A stretch of 64,000 bases of DNA, from NCBI RefSeq assembly GCF_004684345.1, contig NZ_CP038469.1:2232001-2296000 (forward strand), in the 5' to 3' direction. Positions 47,351-56,446 of the stretch are shown piece by piece. The stretch is from Citrobacter tructae. Its GTDB lineage: Bacteria; Pseudomonadota; Gammaproteobacteria; Enterobacterales; Enterobacteriaceae. The stretch's first letter is position 1, and each line of letters begins with the position of its first letter. The translations under genes and the position numbers were made by a program. Below the pieces are notes generated by a model. That model was given only the letters and a program-made list of their open reading frames with translations. It was not told the origin of the DNA and did no database searches.

Positions 47351-48655
47351 ATGCACGCACGCCCAGCCAGCGAAACAGACCAACACTACCGGGCGCTACG
47401 TCCCCGGCTGCTGATGTGCATGGTGATTGGCTACGCCGCGTTCTACCTGACGCGCAAAAGCGTTAACTACGTACTTCCGGCATTGCAAACGGATCTGGGG
47501 CTGGATAAAGGCGATATCGGCCTGCTGGGGTCACTGTTTTATCTGACCTACGGCTTGTCCAAGTTTACCGCCGGGCTGTGGCATGACAGCCACGGGCAAC
47601 GTGCATTTATGGGGATTGGCCTGTTTGCCACCGGCGTCTTAAACGTGGTGTTCGCCTTTGGTGAATCCCTGACGTTGCTACTGGTGGTCTGGTCGTTAAA
47701 CGGATTTTTTCAGGGCTGGGGCTGGCCGCCCTGCGCCCGACTGCTGACCCACTGGTACTCGCGCAACGAACGCGGATTCTGGTGGGGCTGCTGGAATATG
47801 TCGATCAACATCGGTGGAGCAATTATCCCGCTGATTAGCGCCTTTGCCGCCCACTGGTGGGGTTGGCAGGCGGCGATGCTGGCACCGGGGATTATCAGCA
47901 TGGCATTAGGCATCTGGCTCACTCTGCAACTGAAAGGCACGCCCCAGGAAGAGGGATTGCCCACGGTTGGGGAATGGCGGCACGATCCGCTGGAGCTGCG
48001 TCAGGAGCAGCAAAGCCCGCCGATGGGACTGTGGCAAATGTTACGCACGACGATGCTGAAGAACCCGATGATCTGGCTGTTGGGTGTCTCATATGTACTG
48101 GTCTATTTGATCCGCATTGCGCTCAATGACTGGGGCAACATCTGGCTGACCGAAAGCCACGGCGTCAACCTGCTCAGCGCCAATGCCACGGTAATGCTGT
48201 TTGAAGTCGGTGGTTTGCTCGGCGCGCTGTTTGCCGGATGGGGGTCAGATTTGCTGTTCAGCGGCCAGCGCGCACCGATGATTTTGCTGTTCACGCTCGG
48301 GCTGATGGTTTCTGTCGCCGCCCTGTGGCTGGCACCGGTTCACCACTACGCACTGCTGGCGGCCTGTTTCTTTACCGTGGGCTTCTTTGTTTTTGGCCCA
48401 CAAATGTTGATTGGCCTGGCAGCCGTCGAATGCGGACACAAAGCGGCGGCAGGCTCAATCACCGGTTTTCTCGGGCTGTTTGCCTATCTCGGGGCCGCGC
48501 TGGCGGGTTGGCCGCTGTCGCTGGTCATTGAACGTTACGGCTGGTCGGGAATGTTCAGTTTGCTCTCGGTTGCCGCTGTTTTTATGGGTTTATTGCTGAT
48601 GCCGCTGCTTATTGCAGGCATTACCCCTTCTCTCAGTCAAAGGATAAAACAATGA
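47351..48655 (+). CDS. UhpC-like OPA-family sensor/transporter
   Basis: This 434-residue major-facilitator protein of the organophosphate:phosphate antiporter family has twelve spans and the start region GYAAFYLTRKSVNYVLPAL, as in UhpC/UhpT/GlpT. By position after UhpA/UhpB-like genes it is the UhpC-type sensor that tells the kinase of external sugar phosphate, though transport cannot be excluded. Its stop overlaps the afuA start (ATGA). Confidence 0.85.
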   Translation: MHARPASETDQHYRALRPRLLMCMVIGYAAFYLTRKSVNYVLPALQTDLGLDKGDIGLLGSLFYLTYGLSKFTAGLWHDSHGQRAFMGIGLFATGVLNVVFAFGESLTLLLVVWSLNGFFQGWGWPPCARLLTHWYSRNERGFWWGCWNMSINIGGAIIPLISAFAAHWWGWQAAMLAPGIISMALGIWLTLQLKGTPQEEGLPTVGEWRHDPLELRQEQQSPPMGLWQMLRTTMLKNPMIWLLGVSYVLVYLIRIALNDWGNIWLTESHGVNLLSANATVMLFEVGGLLGALFAGWGSDLLFSGQRAPMILLFTLGLMVSVAALWLAPVHHYALLAACFFTVGFFVFGPQMLIGLAAVECGHKAAAGSITGFLGLFAYLGAALAGWPLSLVIERYGWSGMFSLLSVAAVFMGLLLMPLLIAGITPSLSQRIKQ

Positions 48656-49683
48656 AACTGACGCTTACCTCTACCCTGATTGCCTCCGGCATTGCGCTGG
48701 CGGCGTTAAGCAGCGTGGCACAGGCAGAAGGTCGTCTGGTGGTTTATTGCAGCGCCACCAACGAGATGTGCGAAACCGAAACCAAAGCCTTCGGCGAAAA
48801 ATATGATGTGAAGACCTCATTTATTCGCAACGGCTCGGGCAGTACGCTGGCGAAAGTGGATGCCGAGAAGAAAAACCCGCAGGCGGATGTCTGGTACGGC
48901 GGTACGCTGGACCCGCAGTCTCAGGCCGGTGAAATGGGTCTGCTGCAGCCGTATAAATCACCGAACCTCACGCAAATTATGGAGAACTTCCGCGATCCGG
49001 CCAAAGTGAAAGGTAACCTATCCTCGGCGGTTTACGTTGGTATTCTGGGCTTTGGCGTCAATACCCAGCGCCTGAAAGAGAAAAACCTGCCAGTACCAAA
49101 ATGCTGGAAAGATCTGACCAAACCGGAATACAAAGGTGAAATCCAGATTGCTGACCCGCAGAGTTCAGGCACCGCCTACACCGCGCTGGCGACCTTCGCC
49201 CAGCTTTGGGGGGAAGATCAGGCCTTTGATTACCTGAAACAGCTCAACGCTAACGTCTCTCAGTACACCAAATCCGGCATTGCCCCAGCGCGTAACGCCG
49301 CCCGTGGCGAAACGGCGATCGGTATTGGCTTCCTGCACGACTACTCGCTGGAAAAAGAACAGGGCGCGCCGCTGGAGCTTATCTCCCCTTGCGAAGGCAC
49401 CGGCTATGAAATTGGCGGCGTCAGCATCCTGAAAGGCGCGCGCAACCTCGACAACGCCAAACTGTTCGTTGACTGGGTGTTGTCGAAAGACGCCCAGGAA
49501 CTGGCGTGGAAGAAAGGCAAGTCCTACCAGATCCTGACCAACACCACCGCCGAGACCTCCCCTAACTCGCTGAAGCTCGATGACCTGAAGCTTATCAATT
49601 ACGACATGGATAAGTACGGCTCTACCGACGTACGTAAGGCTCTGATCAATAAGTGGGTCAGCGAAGTGAAGATGGGTAAATAA
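48652..49683 (+). CDS. afuA: AfuA-like periplasmic sugar-phosphate-binding protein
   Basis: This 343-residue ABC substrate-binding protein has a signal peptide (about 1-25, ending AQA) and a class II fold like FbpA-type ferric-binding proteins (GRLVVYCSATNE, DVWYGG). AfuA proteins were first called iron-binding but were shown to bind glucose-6-phosphate and related phosphosugars. The UhpABC-like genes directly upstream support that role. It starts within the stop of the uhpC-like gene. Confidence 0.87.
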   Translation: MKLTLTSTLIASGIALAALSSVAQAEGRLVVYCSATNEMCETETKAFGEKYDVKTSFIRNGSGSTLAKVDAEKKNPQADVWYGGTLDPQSQAGEMGLLQPYKSPNLTQIMENFRDPAKVKGNLSSAVYVGILGFGVNTQRLKEKNLPVPKCWKDLTKPEYKGEIQIADPQSSGTAYTALATFAQLWGEDQAFDYLKQLNANVSQYTKSGIAPARNAARGETAIGIGFLHDYSLEKEQGAPLELISPCEGTGYEIGGVSILKGARNLDNAKLFVDWVLSKDAQELAWKKGKSYQILTNTTAETSPNSLKLDDLKLINYDMDKYGSTDVRKALINKWVSEVKMGK

Positions 49684-49703
49684 GCCTACATTTTGCGGTT
49701 AAT

Positions 49704-49735
49704 GCCCGGTGGCGCTCACGCTTACCGGGCCTACA
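49704..49735. repeat. REP element between afuA and afuB
   Basis: GCCCGGTGGCGC followed by TCACGCTTACCGGGCCTACA is a REP unit (GCCCGGT paired with ACCGGGC). It lies in the 70-base gap and may raise afuA mRNA above afuBC, as REPs do in other transport operons. Confidence 0.8.
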
Positions 49736-49753
49736 TACAACACCGGAACGCTT

Positions 49754-51832
49754 ATGTCACACACACTAGCACTCCATCCCGTGAAAAAACGGGATGCGAT
49801 TTTTCTTTGGGTTGTGCTCGGCTGGCTGGCGTTTGCTCTGCTGCCGAGCTGGAGCCTGGACTATGGTCTGCTGGAGTCCACGCGCGACGAAATACTCGCC
49901 GCCTACAGCTGGTCACATTTCAACGTTAGCTGGCTGTGGTATCTGCTGCCGAGCCTGCTGCTGGTTCGCCCGTTCCATGAAGCTAAACGCGAACAGCGTA
50001 GCCGCCATTATCTCGACGCAGGCTGGGCGTTTTTCTGTATGGCGTTTATCGTCGCCAGCGCCACCCTTGAAGGTCGCGGCTTAGGCTATGCCACCATCGT
50101 ACTGTTTGTGGCCCTGGGCGCGATCATGACGCTGGCACTTACCCGCCTCGAATGGCTGGGCGGCGACCGTTTCGTTATCGGCTCGCTCACCGCCATTGTC
50201 GCGCTGATCGGTATTTTTATCGTCTGGCCAAGCATCGCTATTTTCATTCCGATGTTCACCAACGACGCCGGGGAGTTTGCCCCGCTGGCGTTTATGAATG
50301 TGCTGTCGCAGGCGCATATCATTCAGGTGATCCTCAACTCGATTATGCTGTCGATTGCCGTCGGCGTCGGCTGTACCTTTTTCGGCCTGGTACTGGCGAT
50401 TTACACCACCCGTATCGCTCAACGCAGCGCCATCATTGGCCGTATTTTCTCAATACTGCCGATCGTTACCCCGCCGTTTGTCGTGGGTTTGGGCGTAACC
50501 TTAATGATGGGACGCTCCGGCTACATCACCGAATTGATGGTGGACTGGTTTGGTTTAACCAACACCAACTGGTTGTACGGCTTTACCGGCATCTGGCTGG
50601 CGCAGGTGCTGGCCTTCACTCCGATGGCGTTTATGATCCTCGACGGTGCGATCAAAACGATTCATCCGTCGCTGGAAGAGGCGTCGTACACCCTGCGCGC
50701 CAGTCGCTGGCAGACCTTTAACGGCGTATTTGTCCCGCTGCTGAAACCGGCGCTGGCCAACGCCTTTTTGATTGTCGTGGTGCAATCGCTGGCCGACTTC
50801 AGTAACCCACTGGTCCTCGGCGGTAACTTCGACGTGCTGGCGACGCAAATCTACTTCTACATCACCGGTTCACAGCTCGATTACCAGGCCGCCAGTACGC
50901 TGGGCGCATTCCTGCTGTTGTTCTCACTGCTGGTGTTCTGCGTGCAGTATATGTGGATCGGTAAACGTTCTTACGTCACCGTTTCCGGTAAATCGTATCG
51001 CGGCGACGTACAGCCACTGCCGGTGACGCTGGTGTGGAGCGTGGTTGCACTGCTGTCAGTGTGGATTACCTTTAATGCTCTGCTCTACGGCAGCATTTTC
51101 TATGGCAGTTTCACCGTTAACTGGGGCGTGGACTACACCCTGACGTTGGCAAACTTTACCAAACTGTTCGGCCAGGGGATGAGCGACGGCGCGTGGCCTT
51201 CTCTGCTCGACACCCTGCTTTACGCAGGTATTGCTGCACCGATTACCGCCATCTTCGGCCTGCTGATCGCCTGGGTCGTGGTCCGTCAGCAGTTCAAAGG
51301 CAAAAAGACTATCGAGTTCACCACCATGCTGTGCTTTGCCGTCCCCGGCACCGTGGCAGGTGTCTCCTATATTCTCGCCTTTAACAGCGCCCCGGTGTAC
51401 CTCACCGGGACTGCGGCCATCGTGATTATCTCGATGGTGATGCGTAACGTACCGGTCGGCATCCGCGCGGGTATCGCAGGACTCGGACAGATCGACAAAT
51501 CACTCGATGAAGCCTCGCTCAGCCTACGTGCCGGTTCGCTGCGAACCATCACGCACATCCTGTTGCCGCTGCTGCGCCCGGCCATTCTCTCGGCGCTGAT
51601 CTACAGCTTTGTGCGCGCCATTACAACTGTCAGCGCCATTGTGTTCCTCGTCACGCCAGACACCCGCGTAGCAACAGCCTACATTCTGAACCGCGTGGAA
51701 GACGGCGAATACGGCGTGGCGATTGCCTACGGTTCAATTCTGATCGTGGTGATGCTGGCGATTATTTTCATCTTTGACTGGCTGATCGGTGAATCACGTA
51801 CCTCCCGTTCAAAAGCCAAAAACCAGGCGTAA
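49754..51832 (+). CDS. afuB: AfuB-like ABC permease (two fused domains)
   Basis: The 692-residue inner-membrane permease is a tandem fusion of two ABC transport domains, about twelve spans in all. Each half has its coupling (EAA-like) loop, EEASYTLRASRWQTF in the first and DEASLSLRAGSLRTI in the second. The start at 49754 follows GGAA; the upstream ORF part covers the REP. It forms the channel for AfuA-delivered substrate. In E. coli K-12 only a truncated afuB remains, as I recall. Confidence 0.87.
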   Translation: MSHTLALHPVKKRDAIFLWVVLGWLAFALLPSWSLDYGLLESTRDEILAAYSWSHFNVSWLWYLLPSLLLVRPFHEAKREQRSRHYLDAGWAFFCMAFIVASATLEGRGLGYATIVLFVALGAIMTLALTRLEWLGGDRFVIGSLTAIVALIGIFIVWPSIAIFIPMFTNDAGEFAPLAFMNVLSQAHIIQVILNSIMLSIAVGVGCTFFGLVLAIYTTRIAQRSAIIGRIFSILPIVTPPFVVGLGVTLMMGRSGYITELMVDWFGLTNTNWLYGFTGIWLAQVLAFTPMAFMILDGAIKTIHPSLEEASYTLRASRWQTFNGVFVPLLKPALANAFLIVVVQSLADFSNPLVLGGNFDVLATQIYFYITGSQLDYQAASTLGAFLLLFSLLVFCVQYMWIGKRSYVTVSGKSYRGDVQPLPVTLVWSVVALLSVWITFNALLYGSIFYGSFTVNWGVDYTLTLANFTKLFGQGMSDGAWPSLLDTLLYAGIAAPITAIFGLLIAWVVVRQQFKGKKTIEFTTMLCFAVPGTVAGVSYILAFNSAPVYLTGTAAIVIISMVMRNVPVGIRAGIAGLGQIDKSLDEASLSLRAGSLRTITHILLPLLRPAILSALIYSFVRAITTVSAIVFLVTPDTRVATAYILNRVEDGEYGVAIAYGSILIVVMLAIIFIFDWLIGESRTSRSKAKNQA

Positions 51833-51843
51833 TGGAGCGCACT

Positions 51844-52890
51844 ATGACCCAGAAAAATTTCGTTGAACTGCGCAACGTCACCAAACGTTTTGGCAGCAAC
51901 ACGGTTATCGACAATATCAACCTCACCATCCCGCAGGGGCAAATGGTCACGCTGCTCGGTCCTTCCGGTTGCGGCAAGACCACCATTTTGCGTCTGGTCG
52001 CCGGACTGGAAAAACCGAGCGAAGGGCAGATTTATATTGATGGCGAAGATGTCACCCACCGCTCAATTCAGCAGCGCGATATCTGTATGGTGTTTCAGTC
52101 TTACGCCCTGTTCCCGCATATGTCGCTGGGCGAAAACGTCGGCTACGGCCTGAAAATGCTCGGCGTGTCGCGCGCAGAGGTGAAAGCCCGCGTGAAAGAG
52201 GCGCTGGCAATGGTAGATCTGGAAGGCTTCGAAGAGCGCTATGTCGATCAGATCTCCGGTGGGCAGCAGCAGCGCGTGGCGCTGGCCCGTGCGCTGATCC
52301 TCAAGCCGAAAGTACTGCTGTTCGATGAGCCGCTGAGTAACCTCGATGCCAACCTGCGTCGTAGCATGCGCGACAAGATCCGCGAGCTGCAAAAGCAGTT
52401 TGATATTACCTCGCTGTACGTGACCCACGATCAGAGTGAAGCCTTTGCAGTTTCCGATACCGTGCTGGTGATGAACAAGGGACACATCATGCAGATCGGC
52501 TCACCGCAGGATCTCTATCGCCAGCCCGCCTCGCGCTTTATGGCGAGCTTTATGGGCGATGCGAACCTGTTTCCGGCCACCTTCAGCGACAAATACGTCG
52601 ATATATACGGCTATCACCTGCCATGCCCGCTGCACTTTGGTACACAAGGCGAAGGCATGGTCGGTGTGCGCCCGGAAGCGATCACGCTCAGCGATCGCGG
52701 TGAAGAGAGCCAGCGCTGTGTGATTCGCCACGTTGCGTATATGGGCCCGCAATATGAGGTCACGGTGGAGTGGCACGGACAGGAGATTTTATTGCAGGTC
52801 AACGCCACACGCCTGCAGCCGGACGTCGGCGAGCAGTATTATCTCGAAATCCACCCGTACGGCATGTTTGTCCTGGCGGATGCGGCATAA
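51844..52890 (+). CDS. afuC: AfuC-like ABC ATPase
   Basis: This 348-residue ATPase drives the AfuAB importer. Walker A is GPSGCGKTT (39-47), with Q-loop VFQSYALFPHM, signature ISGGQQQRVALARAL, Walker B VLLFDEP and H-loop VTHDQSEA. A C-terminal TOBE-like regulatory domain spans about 240-348. GGAG seven bases before the ATG at 51844 sets the start; an ATG at 51832 overlaps the afuB stop and is possible. Confidence 0.9.
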   Translation: MTQKNFVELRNVTKRFGSNTVIDNINLTIPQGQMVTLLGPSGCGKTTILRLVAGLEKPSEGQIYIDGEDVTHRSIQQRDICMVFQSYALFPHMSLGENVGYGLKMLGVSRAEVKARVKEALAMVDLEGFEERYVDQISGGQQQRVALARALILKPKVLLFDEPLSNLDANLRRSMRDKIRELQKQFDITSLYVTHDQSEAFAVSDTVLVMNKGHIMQIGSPQDLYRQPASRFMASFMGDANLFPATFSDKYVDIYGYHLPCPLHFGTQGEGMVGVRPEAITLSDRGEESQRCVIRHVAYMGPQYEVTVEWHGQEILLQVNATRLQPDVGEQYYLEIHPYGMFVLADAA

Positions 52891-52896
52891 CGTTAT

Positions 52897-52916
52897 GCCG
52901 GGCTTTACAACCCGGC
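52897..52916. terminator. Hairpin between convergent afuC and mmuM
   Basis: GCCGGG pairs with CCCGGC around an 8-base loop in the 33-base gap between the two stop codons. It can serve both strands. Confidence 0.55.
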
Positions 52917-52923
52917 GAAAGAA

Positions 52924-53856
52924 TCAACATTGCACCTTCAATGCGGCAATATCCTCCGGCGTGGTGCGACAGCACCCGCCAATCAACCGGGCACCAGCGG
53001 CCTGCCACTGCGGCAGATAATCCGCCAGCTGCGCACAATGCTCACCGTGATGATGCCAGGTTTTGCTCTCAGCATCGTAATGTTCACCCGAGTTGGGATA
53101 CACCACCAGCGGCAGCGCCGTTAAGCCGTGCAAATGCTGTAACGCGGCGGTGGTGTTTTCCAGCGCAATGCAATTTATACCCAGCGCCACCACCTGCGGA
53201 TAACCCGCCAGCAACGCGACCACGTCACGCAGCGGTGTACCGTCGCTCAGGTGCTCGCTGTCGCGCAGGGTAAATGAGAACCACGCACGGGCGCGCGGAT
53301 ACGCGGTCAACAGCGCAGCCAGCGCGCCAATCTCGGCAAAATTCGGCAGTGTTTCGCAGGCCAGCAAATCGGCCCCGGCATCCAGTAACGCTTCTACGCG
53401 CGGGCGATGAAACGCCTGGAAGGCCTCGACGCTGCACTGATAATCGCCACGATATTCAGAGCCATCCGCCAGATACGCGCCGTAAGGCCCGACGGATCCC
53501 GCCACCAGCAACGTGCCCGCCTGCGGGTTCTCTGCCAGATACGCTTCACGTGCTTTACGCGCCAGCTCCACGCTTTTACCAATCAGCGCTTTCGACTGCG
53601 CTTCATTCAGACCACGCGCGGCAAAACCTGCCGGTGTCGCCTGATAGCTAGCGGTGATCGCGCACTGCGCCCCCGCCCGGTAATAATCAAGATGGACTTC
53701 GCGGATAAGCTCCGGGTTTTCGACCAACACTTTGGCTGACCACAGGTTATCGGCTAAGTTACACCCCCGCGCTTCCAGTTCCGTCGCCAGTGCGCCATCC
53801 AGCAACAGAACATCCTGTTTATCGAGGAGGGCACGTAACGGATTATGTTGCGACAT
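52924..53856 (-). CDS. mmuM: Homocysteine S-methyltransferase MmuM
   Basis: This 310-residue enzyme makes methionine from homocysteine using S-methylmethionine. The zinc-binding cysteines are Cys in GINCI and the GGCC pair near the C-terminus. It is almost identical to E. coli MmuM over its full length. The start at 53856 follows AGGAGCC-type SD. The transporter gene mmuP, its operon partner in E. coli, is not adjacent here. In K-12 mmuM is also convergent with afuC. Confidence 0.96.
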   Translation of the reverse strand: MSQHNPLRALLDKQDVLLLDGALATELEARGCNLADNLWSAKVLVENPELIREVHLDYYRAGAQCAITASYQATPAGFAARGLNEAQSKALIGKSVELARKAREAYLAENPQAGTLLVAGSVGPYGAYLADGSEYRGDYQCSVEAFQAFHRPRVEALLDAGADLLACETLPNFAEIGALAALLTAYPRARAWFSFTLRDSEHLSDGTPLRDVVALLAGYPQVVALGINCIALENTTAALQHLHGLTALPLVVYPNSGEHYDAESKTWHHHGEHCAQLADYLPQWQAAGARLIGGCCRTTPEDIAALKVQC

Positions 53857-54149
53857 GTTCTGGCTCCTGTTTTCACGGACGTAAACCACCACCATAACAC
53901 AGCCGTACAGACGGGGATCCGCGCCCACCCGCAATTATGGATACGCCTCAACCCTGCACCAAACGCAGATGTGCGCGTCGGGTGCTTAACACCGGGTGAG
54001 GGTTAATAATCAGATACAAAAAGGGCCGCCAGCTCATAACGCCTCCATTGCCAGGGTTTATGTCAACTCTGGCAACGAAGTCAGCCAATGGCGTTCACCC
54101 GGAAGTGGGAACCGCGTGTCGCCCCTCATGCGTCTGGATGATCACAGAG
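53857..54149. promoter_or_regulatory. Gap between mmuM and mhpT
   Basis: About 290 bases upstream of mmuM and downstream of mhpT. It holds the mmuM promoter and the end of the mhp transcript. I see no recognisable remnant of mmuP and no clear terminator. Confidence 0.35.
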
Positions 54150-55364
54150 TCAGGAGCCGCTGGCTTGAGCCCGCATCTGTGATTTTCGACTCATCAGAAA
54201 AAACACCGCCAGACCGGCCAGCAGAATGCCCGGCGCAGAAGCCGCCATTACGCCTACCGTTCCGGTGCCGAGGGCTAACATCTTCCCCGCCAGCAGCGGG
54301 CCGCTCATCGCGCCTAAGCGCCCAACTGCGACGGCTGTACCCACACCTGTCGCGCGGATCTGCGTGCTGTAAAACAGCGGCGCCAACGCATACAGCACGC
54401 TTTGCCCGCCGGTGGCAAACATCCCCGCCACAAATCCCGCCATCAGCATGCCACTCAATGATGACACCGTACCCAGTGCCAACAGCGAAGCCAGCATCCC
54501 GGTGTAGATCAGAAGCGACATCACCACCGGACGCAGTTTGTCCATCAACGCCCCGAGGATTAAGGTGCCGCTGGCCGCGCCGATTTGCAGAGCAAACATC
54601 ACGCCCGCCGCCTGCGAGGGCTGAAAGCCCTGCTCCACCAGCAGCATCGGCAGCCAGTTGATCAGCATATACACCACCAGCAGGGTGAAGAAATAGCACA
54701 GCCACAGCAGCAACGTGGCTGTCGCGGTGGTTGGCGCAAACAGGGCGCGCAGCGGCGCGGCAGCCACCTGCGTTTGCTGGGCATAAACCTGCGATTCCGG
54801 CAGCCAGCGCATCAATAGTGGCACCAGCAGCAGTGGGATCACCCCACCCACCCAAAATACCGTTTGCCAGGCAGAGGCCAGACCGCTAAACCCGAGCGCC
54901 GCCGCCAGCGCTGCGCCAATCGGTACTCCGCAGTACATCAGACTCACCGCCGTACCGCGAAAACGTGGGCCAGCCGCTTCGGAGGTCAGCGCAATCAGAT
55001 TTGGCAACGCCGCGCCCAACCCGATGCCGGTCATCAGGCGGGCAAATACCAGCGACGAGAAGTCCCAGGAAATTGCCGTCGCCAGCGAAAACAGGCCGAA
55101 CAGCGCCACGGAACCAATGAGAATGCGTTTACGCCCATAGCGATCAGCCAGCATGCCGCCCACCAGCGCGCCGGGCAGCAGCCCGAGAATGCCCGCACTG
55201 AAGATCCAGCCCATCTGCATTTTATCCAGTGTAAACGCGTGGGCGATACCGACGGCAGCAATACCCGCGGCCTGTAAATCCAACCCTTCCATAAGGGCGA
55301 CTAAAAAACACAGCCCGACGGTCAGCGTCAGGCGGGATGAGGATGCGGGGGTACGGGTAGTCAT
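54150..55364 (-). CDS. mhpT: 3-(3-hydroxyphenyl)propionate transporter MhpT
   Basis: This 404-residue MFS aromatic acid:proton symporter of the inner membrane imports 3HPP. It has twelve spans and the family motif MLADRYGRKRILIG with the acidic MEGLDLQAAG in the first span. The start at 55364 follows GAGGTAC; the longer frame is rejected. Last gene of the mhp operon, 68 bases after mhpE. Confidence 0.95.
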   Translation of the reverse strand: MTTRTPASSSRLTLTVGLCFLVALMEGLDLQAAGIAAVGIAHAFTLDKMQMGWIFSAGILGLLPGALVGGMLADRYGRKRILIGSVALFGLFSLATAISWDFSSLVFARLMTGIGLGAALPNLIALTSEAAGPRFRGTAVSLMYCGVPIGAALAAALGFSGLASAWQTVFWVGGVIPLLLVPLLMRWLPESQVYAQQTQVAAAPLRALFAPTTATATLLLWLCYFFTLLVVYMLINWLPMLLVEQGFQPSQAAGVMFALQIGAASGTLILGALMDKLRPVVMSLLIYTGMLASLLALGTVSSLSGMLMAGFVAGMFATGGQSVLYALAPLFYSTQIRATGVGTAVAVGRLGAMSGPLLAGKMLALGTGTVGVMAASAPGILLAGLAVFFLMSRKSQMRAQASGS

Positions 55365-55432
55365 AAAATGTACCTCTGAGGTCACGATGCAGGTGAATCG
55401 CGGCTGATACGTTGCCAGCCGCGTAATCATTT

Positions 55433-56446
55433 TTATTTGCTGTTGCGCAGATCCAGCGCCACGTCGACGATCATATCTTCCTGGCCACCCACCATCCGGC
55501 GTTTGCCCAGTTCAACCAGAATATCCACCGCGCTCAGGCCATAACGCGCCGCCGCCACTTCACAATGACGCAGGAAGCTGGAATACACACCGGCATAGCC
55601 CAGCGCCAGCGTTTCGCGATCTACCCGCACTGGACGGTCCTGTAACGGACGGACTAAATCATCGGCGGCATCCATCAGCGCATAGAGATCGGTGCCGTGT
55701 TGCCAGCCAAGCTTATCCGCAGCGGCGATAAACACTTCCAGCGGTGCGTTGCCCGCGCCTGCCCCCATACCCGCCAGGCTGGCGTCGATGCGGTCACAGC
55801 CCTCTTCTACCGCAGCAAGGGAGTTCGCCACGCCGAGGCTCAGGTTGTGGTGCGCATGCATCCCGGTTTCTGTTTCCGGCTTCAGCACCGCTTTCAGGGC
55901 GCGGAAGCGGTCGCGGATATCAGTCATGTTCATCGCCCCGCCGGAATCAACCACGTAGATACAGGTCGCACCGTAGTTTTCCATCAGTTTCGCCTGCTGA
56001 GCAAGGTTTTCCGGCGTGGTCATATGACTCATCATCAGAAAGCCGACGGTGTCCATACCTAACTCGCGCGCATACTGAATATGCTGGGCTGACACATCCG
56101 CTTCGGTGCAGTGGGTCGCCACGCGCACCACCCGCGCTCCGGCCTGATAGGCATTTTTCAGGTCATGAATAGTGCCGATACCGGGCAGCAACAGCGTGGC
56201 GATCTTAGCGTGCTTCACCACGTCCGCTGCTGCTTCAATCCACTCCAGGTCGCTGTGTGCACCAAAGCCGTAGTTAAAACTGGAACCCTGTAGACCGTCG
56301 CCGTGCGCCACTTCAATGGAATCAACCTGCGCGTCGTCCAGCGCTTTGGCAATCTGGCGCACGTTTTCCAGCGAATATTGATGACGAATGGCGTGCATGC
56401 CGTCACGCAGGGTCACGTCAGAGATATAGAGTTTTTTACCGTTCAT
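55433..56446 (-). CDS. mhpE: 4-hydroxy-2-oxovalerate aldolase MhpE
   Basis: This 337-residue HMGL-like TIM-barrel enzyme splits 4-hydroxy-2-oxovalerate into pyruvate and acetaldehyde. It has the N-terminal VTLRDGMHA metal and catalytic motif and HAHHNLSLG metal ligands. It forms a channelling complex with MhpF; the two genes overlap by 4 bases, which fits. Confidence 0.97.
   Translation of the reverse strand: MNGKKLYISDVTLRDGMHAIRHQYSLENVRQIAKALDDAQVDSIEVAHGDGLQGSSFNYGFGAHSDLEWIEAAADVVKHAKIATLLLPGIGTIHDLKNAYQAGARVVRVATHCTEADVSAQHIQYARELGMDTVGFLMMSHMTTPENLAQQAKLMENYGATCIYVVDSGGAMNMTDIRDRFRALKAVLKPETETGMHAHHNLSLGVANSLAAVEEGCDRIDASLAGMGAGAGNAPLEVFIAAADKLGWQHGTDLYALMDAADDLVRPLQDRPVRVDRETLALGYAGVYSSFLRHCEVAAARYGLSAVDILVELGKRRMVGGQEDMIVDVALDLRNSK

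Noticed and set aside
48652..52890. Annotating AfuABC as a ferric iron transporter
   Set aside because: The name and FbpA-like fold suggest iron, but the linked UhpABC-like genes and published AfuA work point to sugar phosphates.
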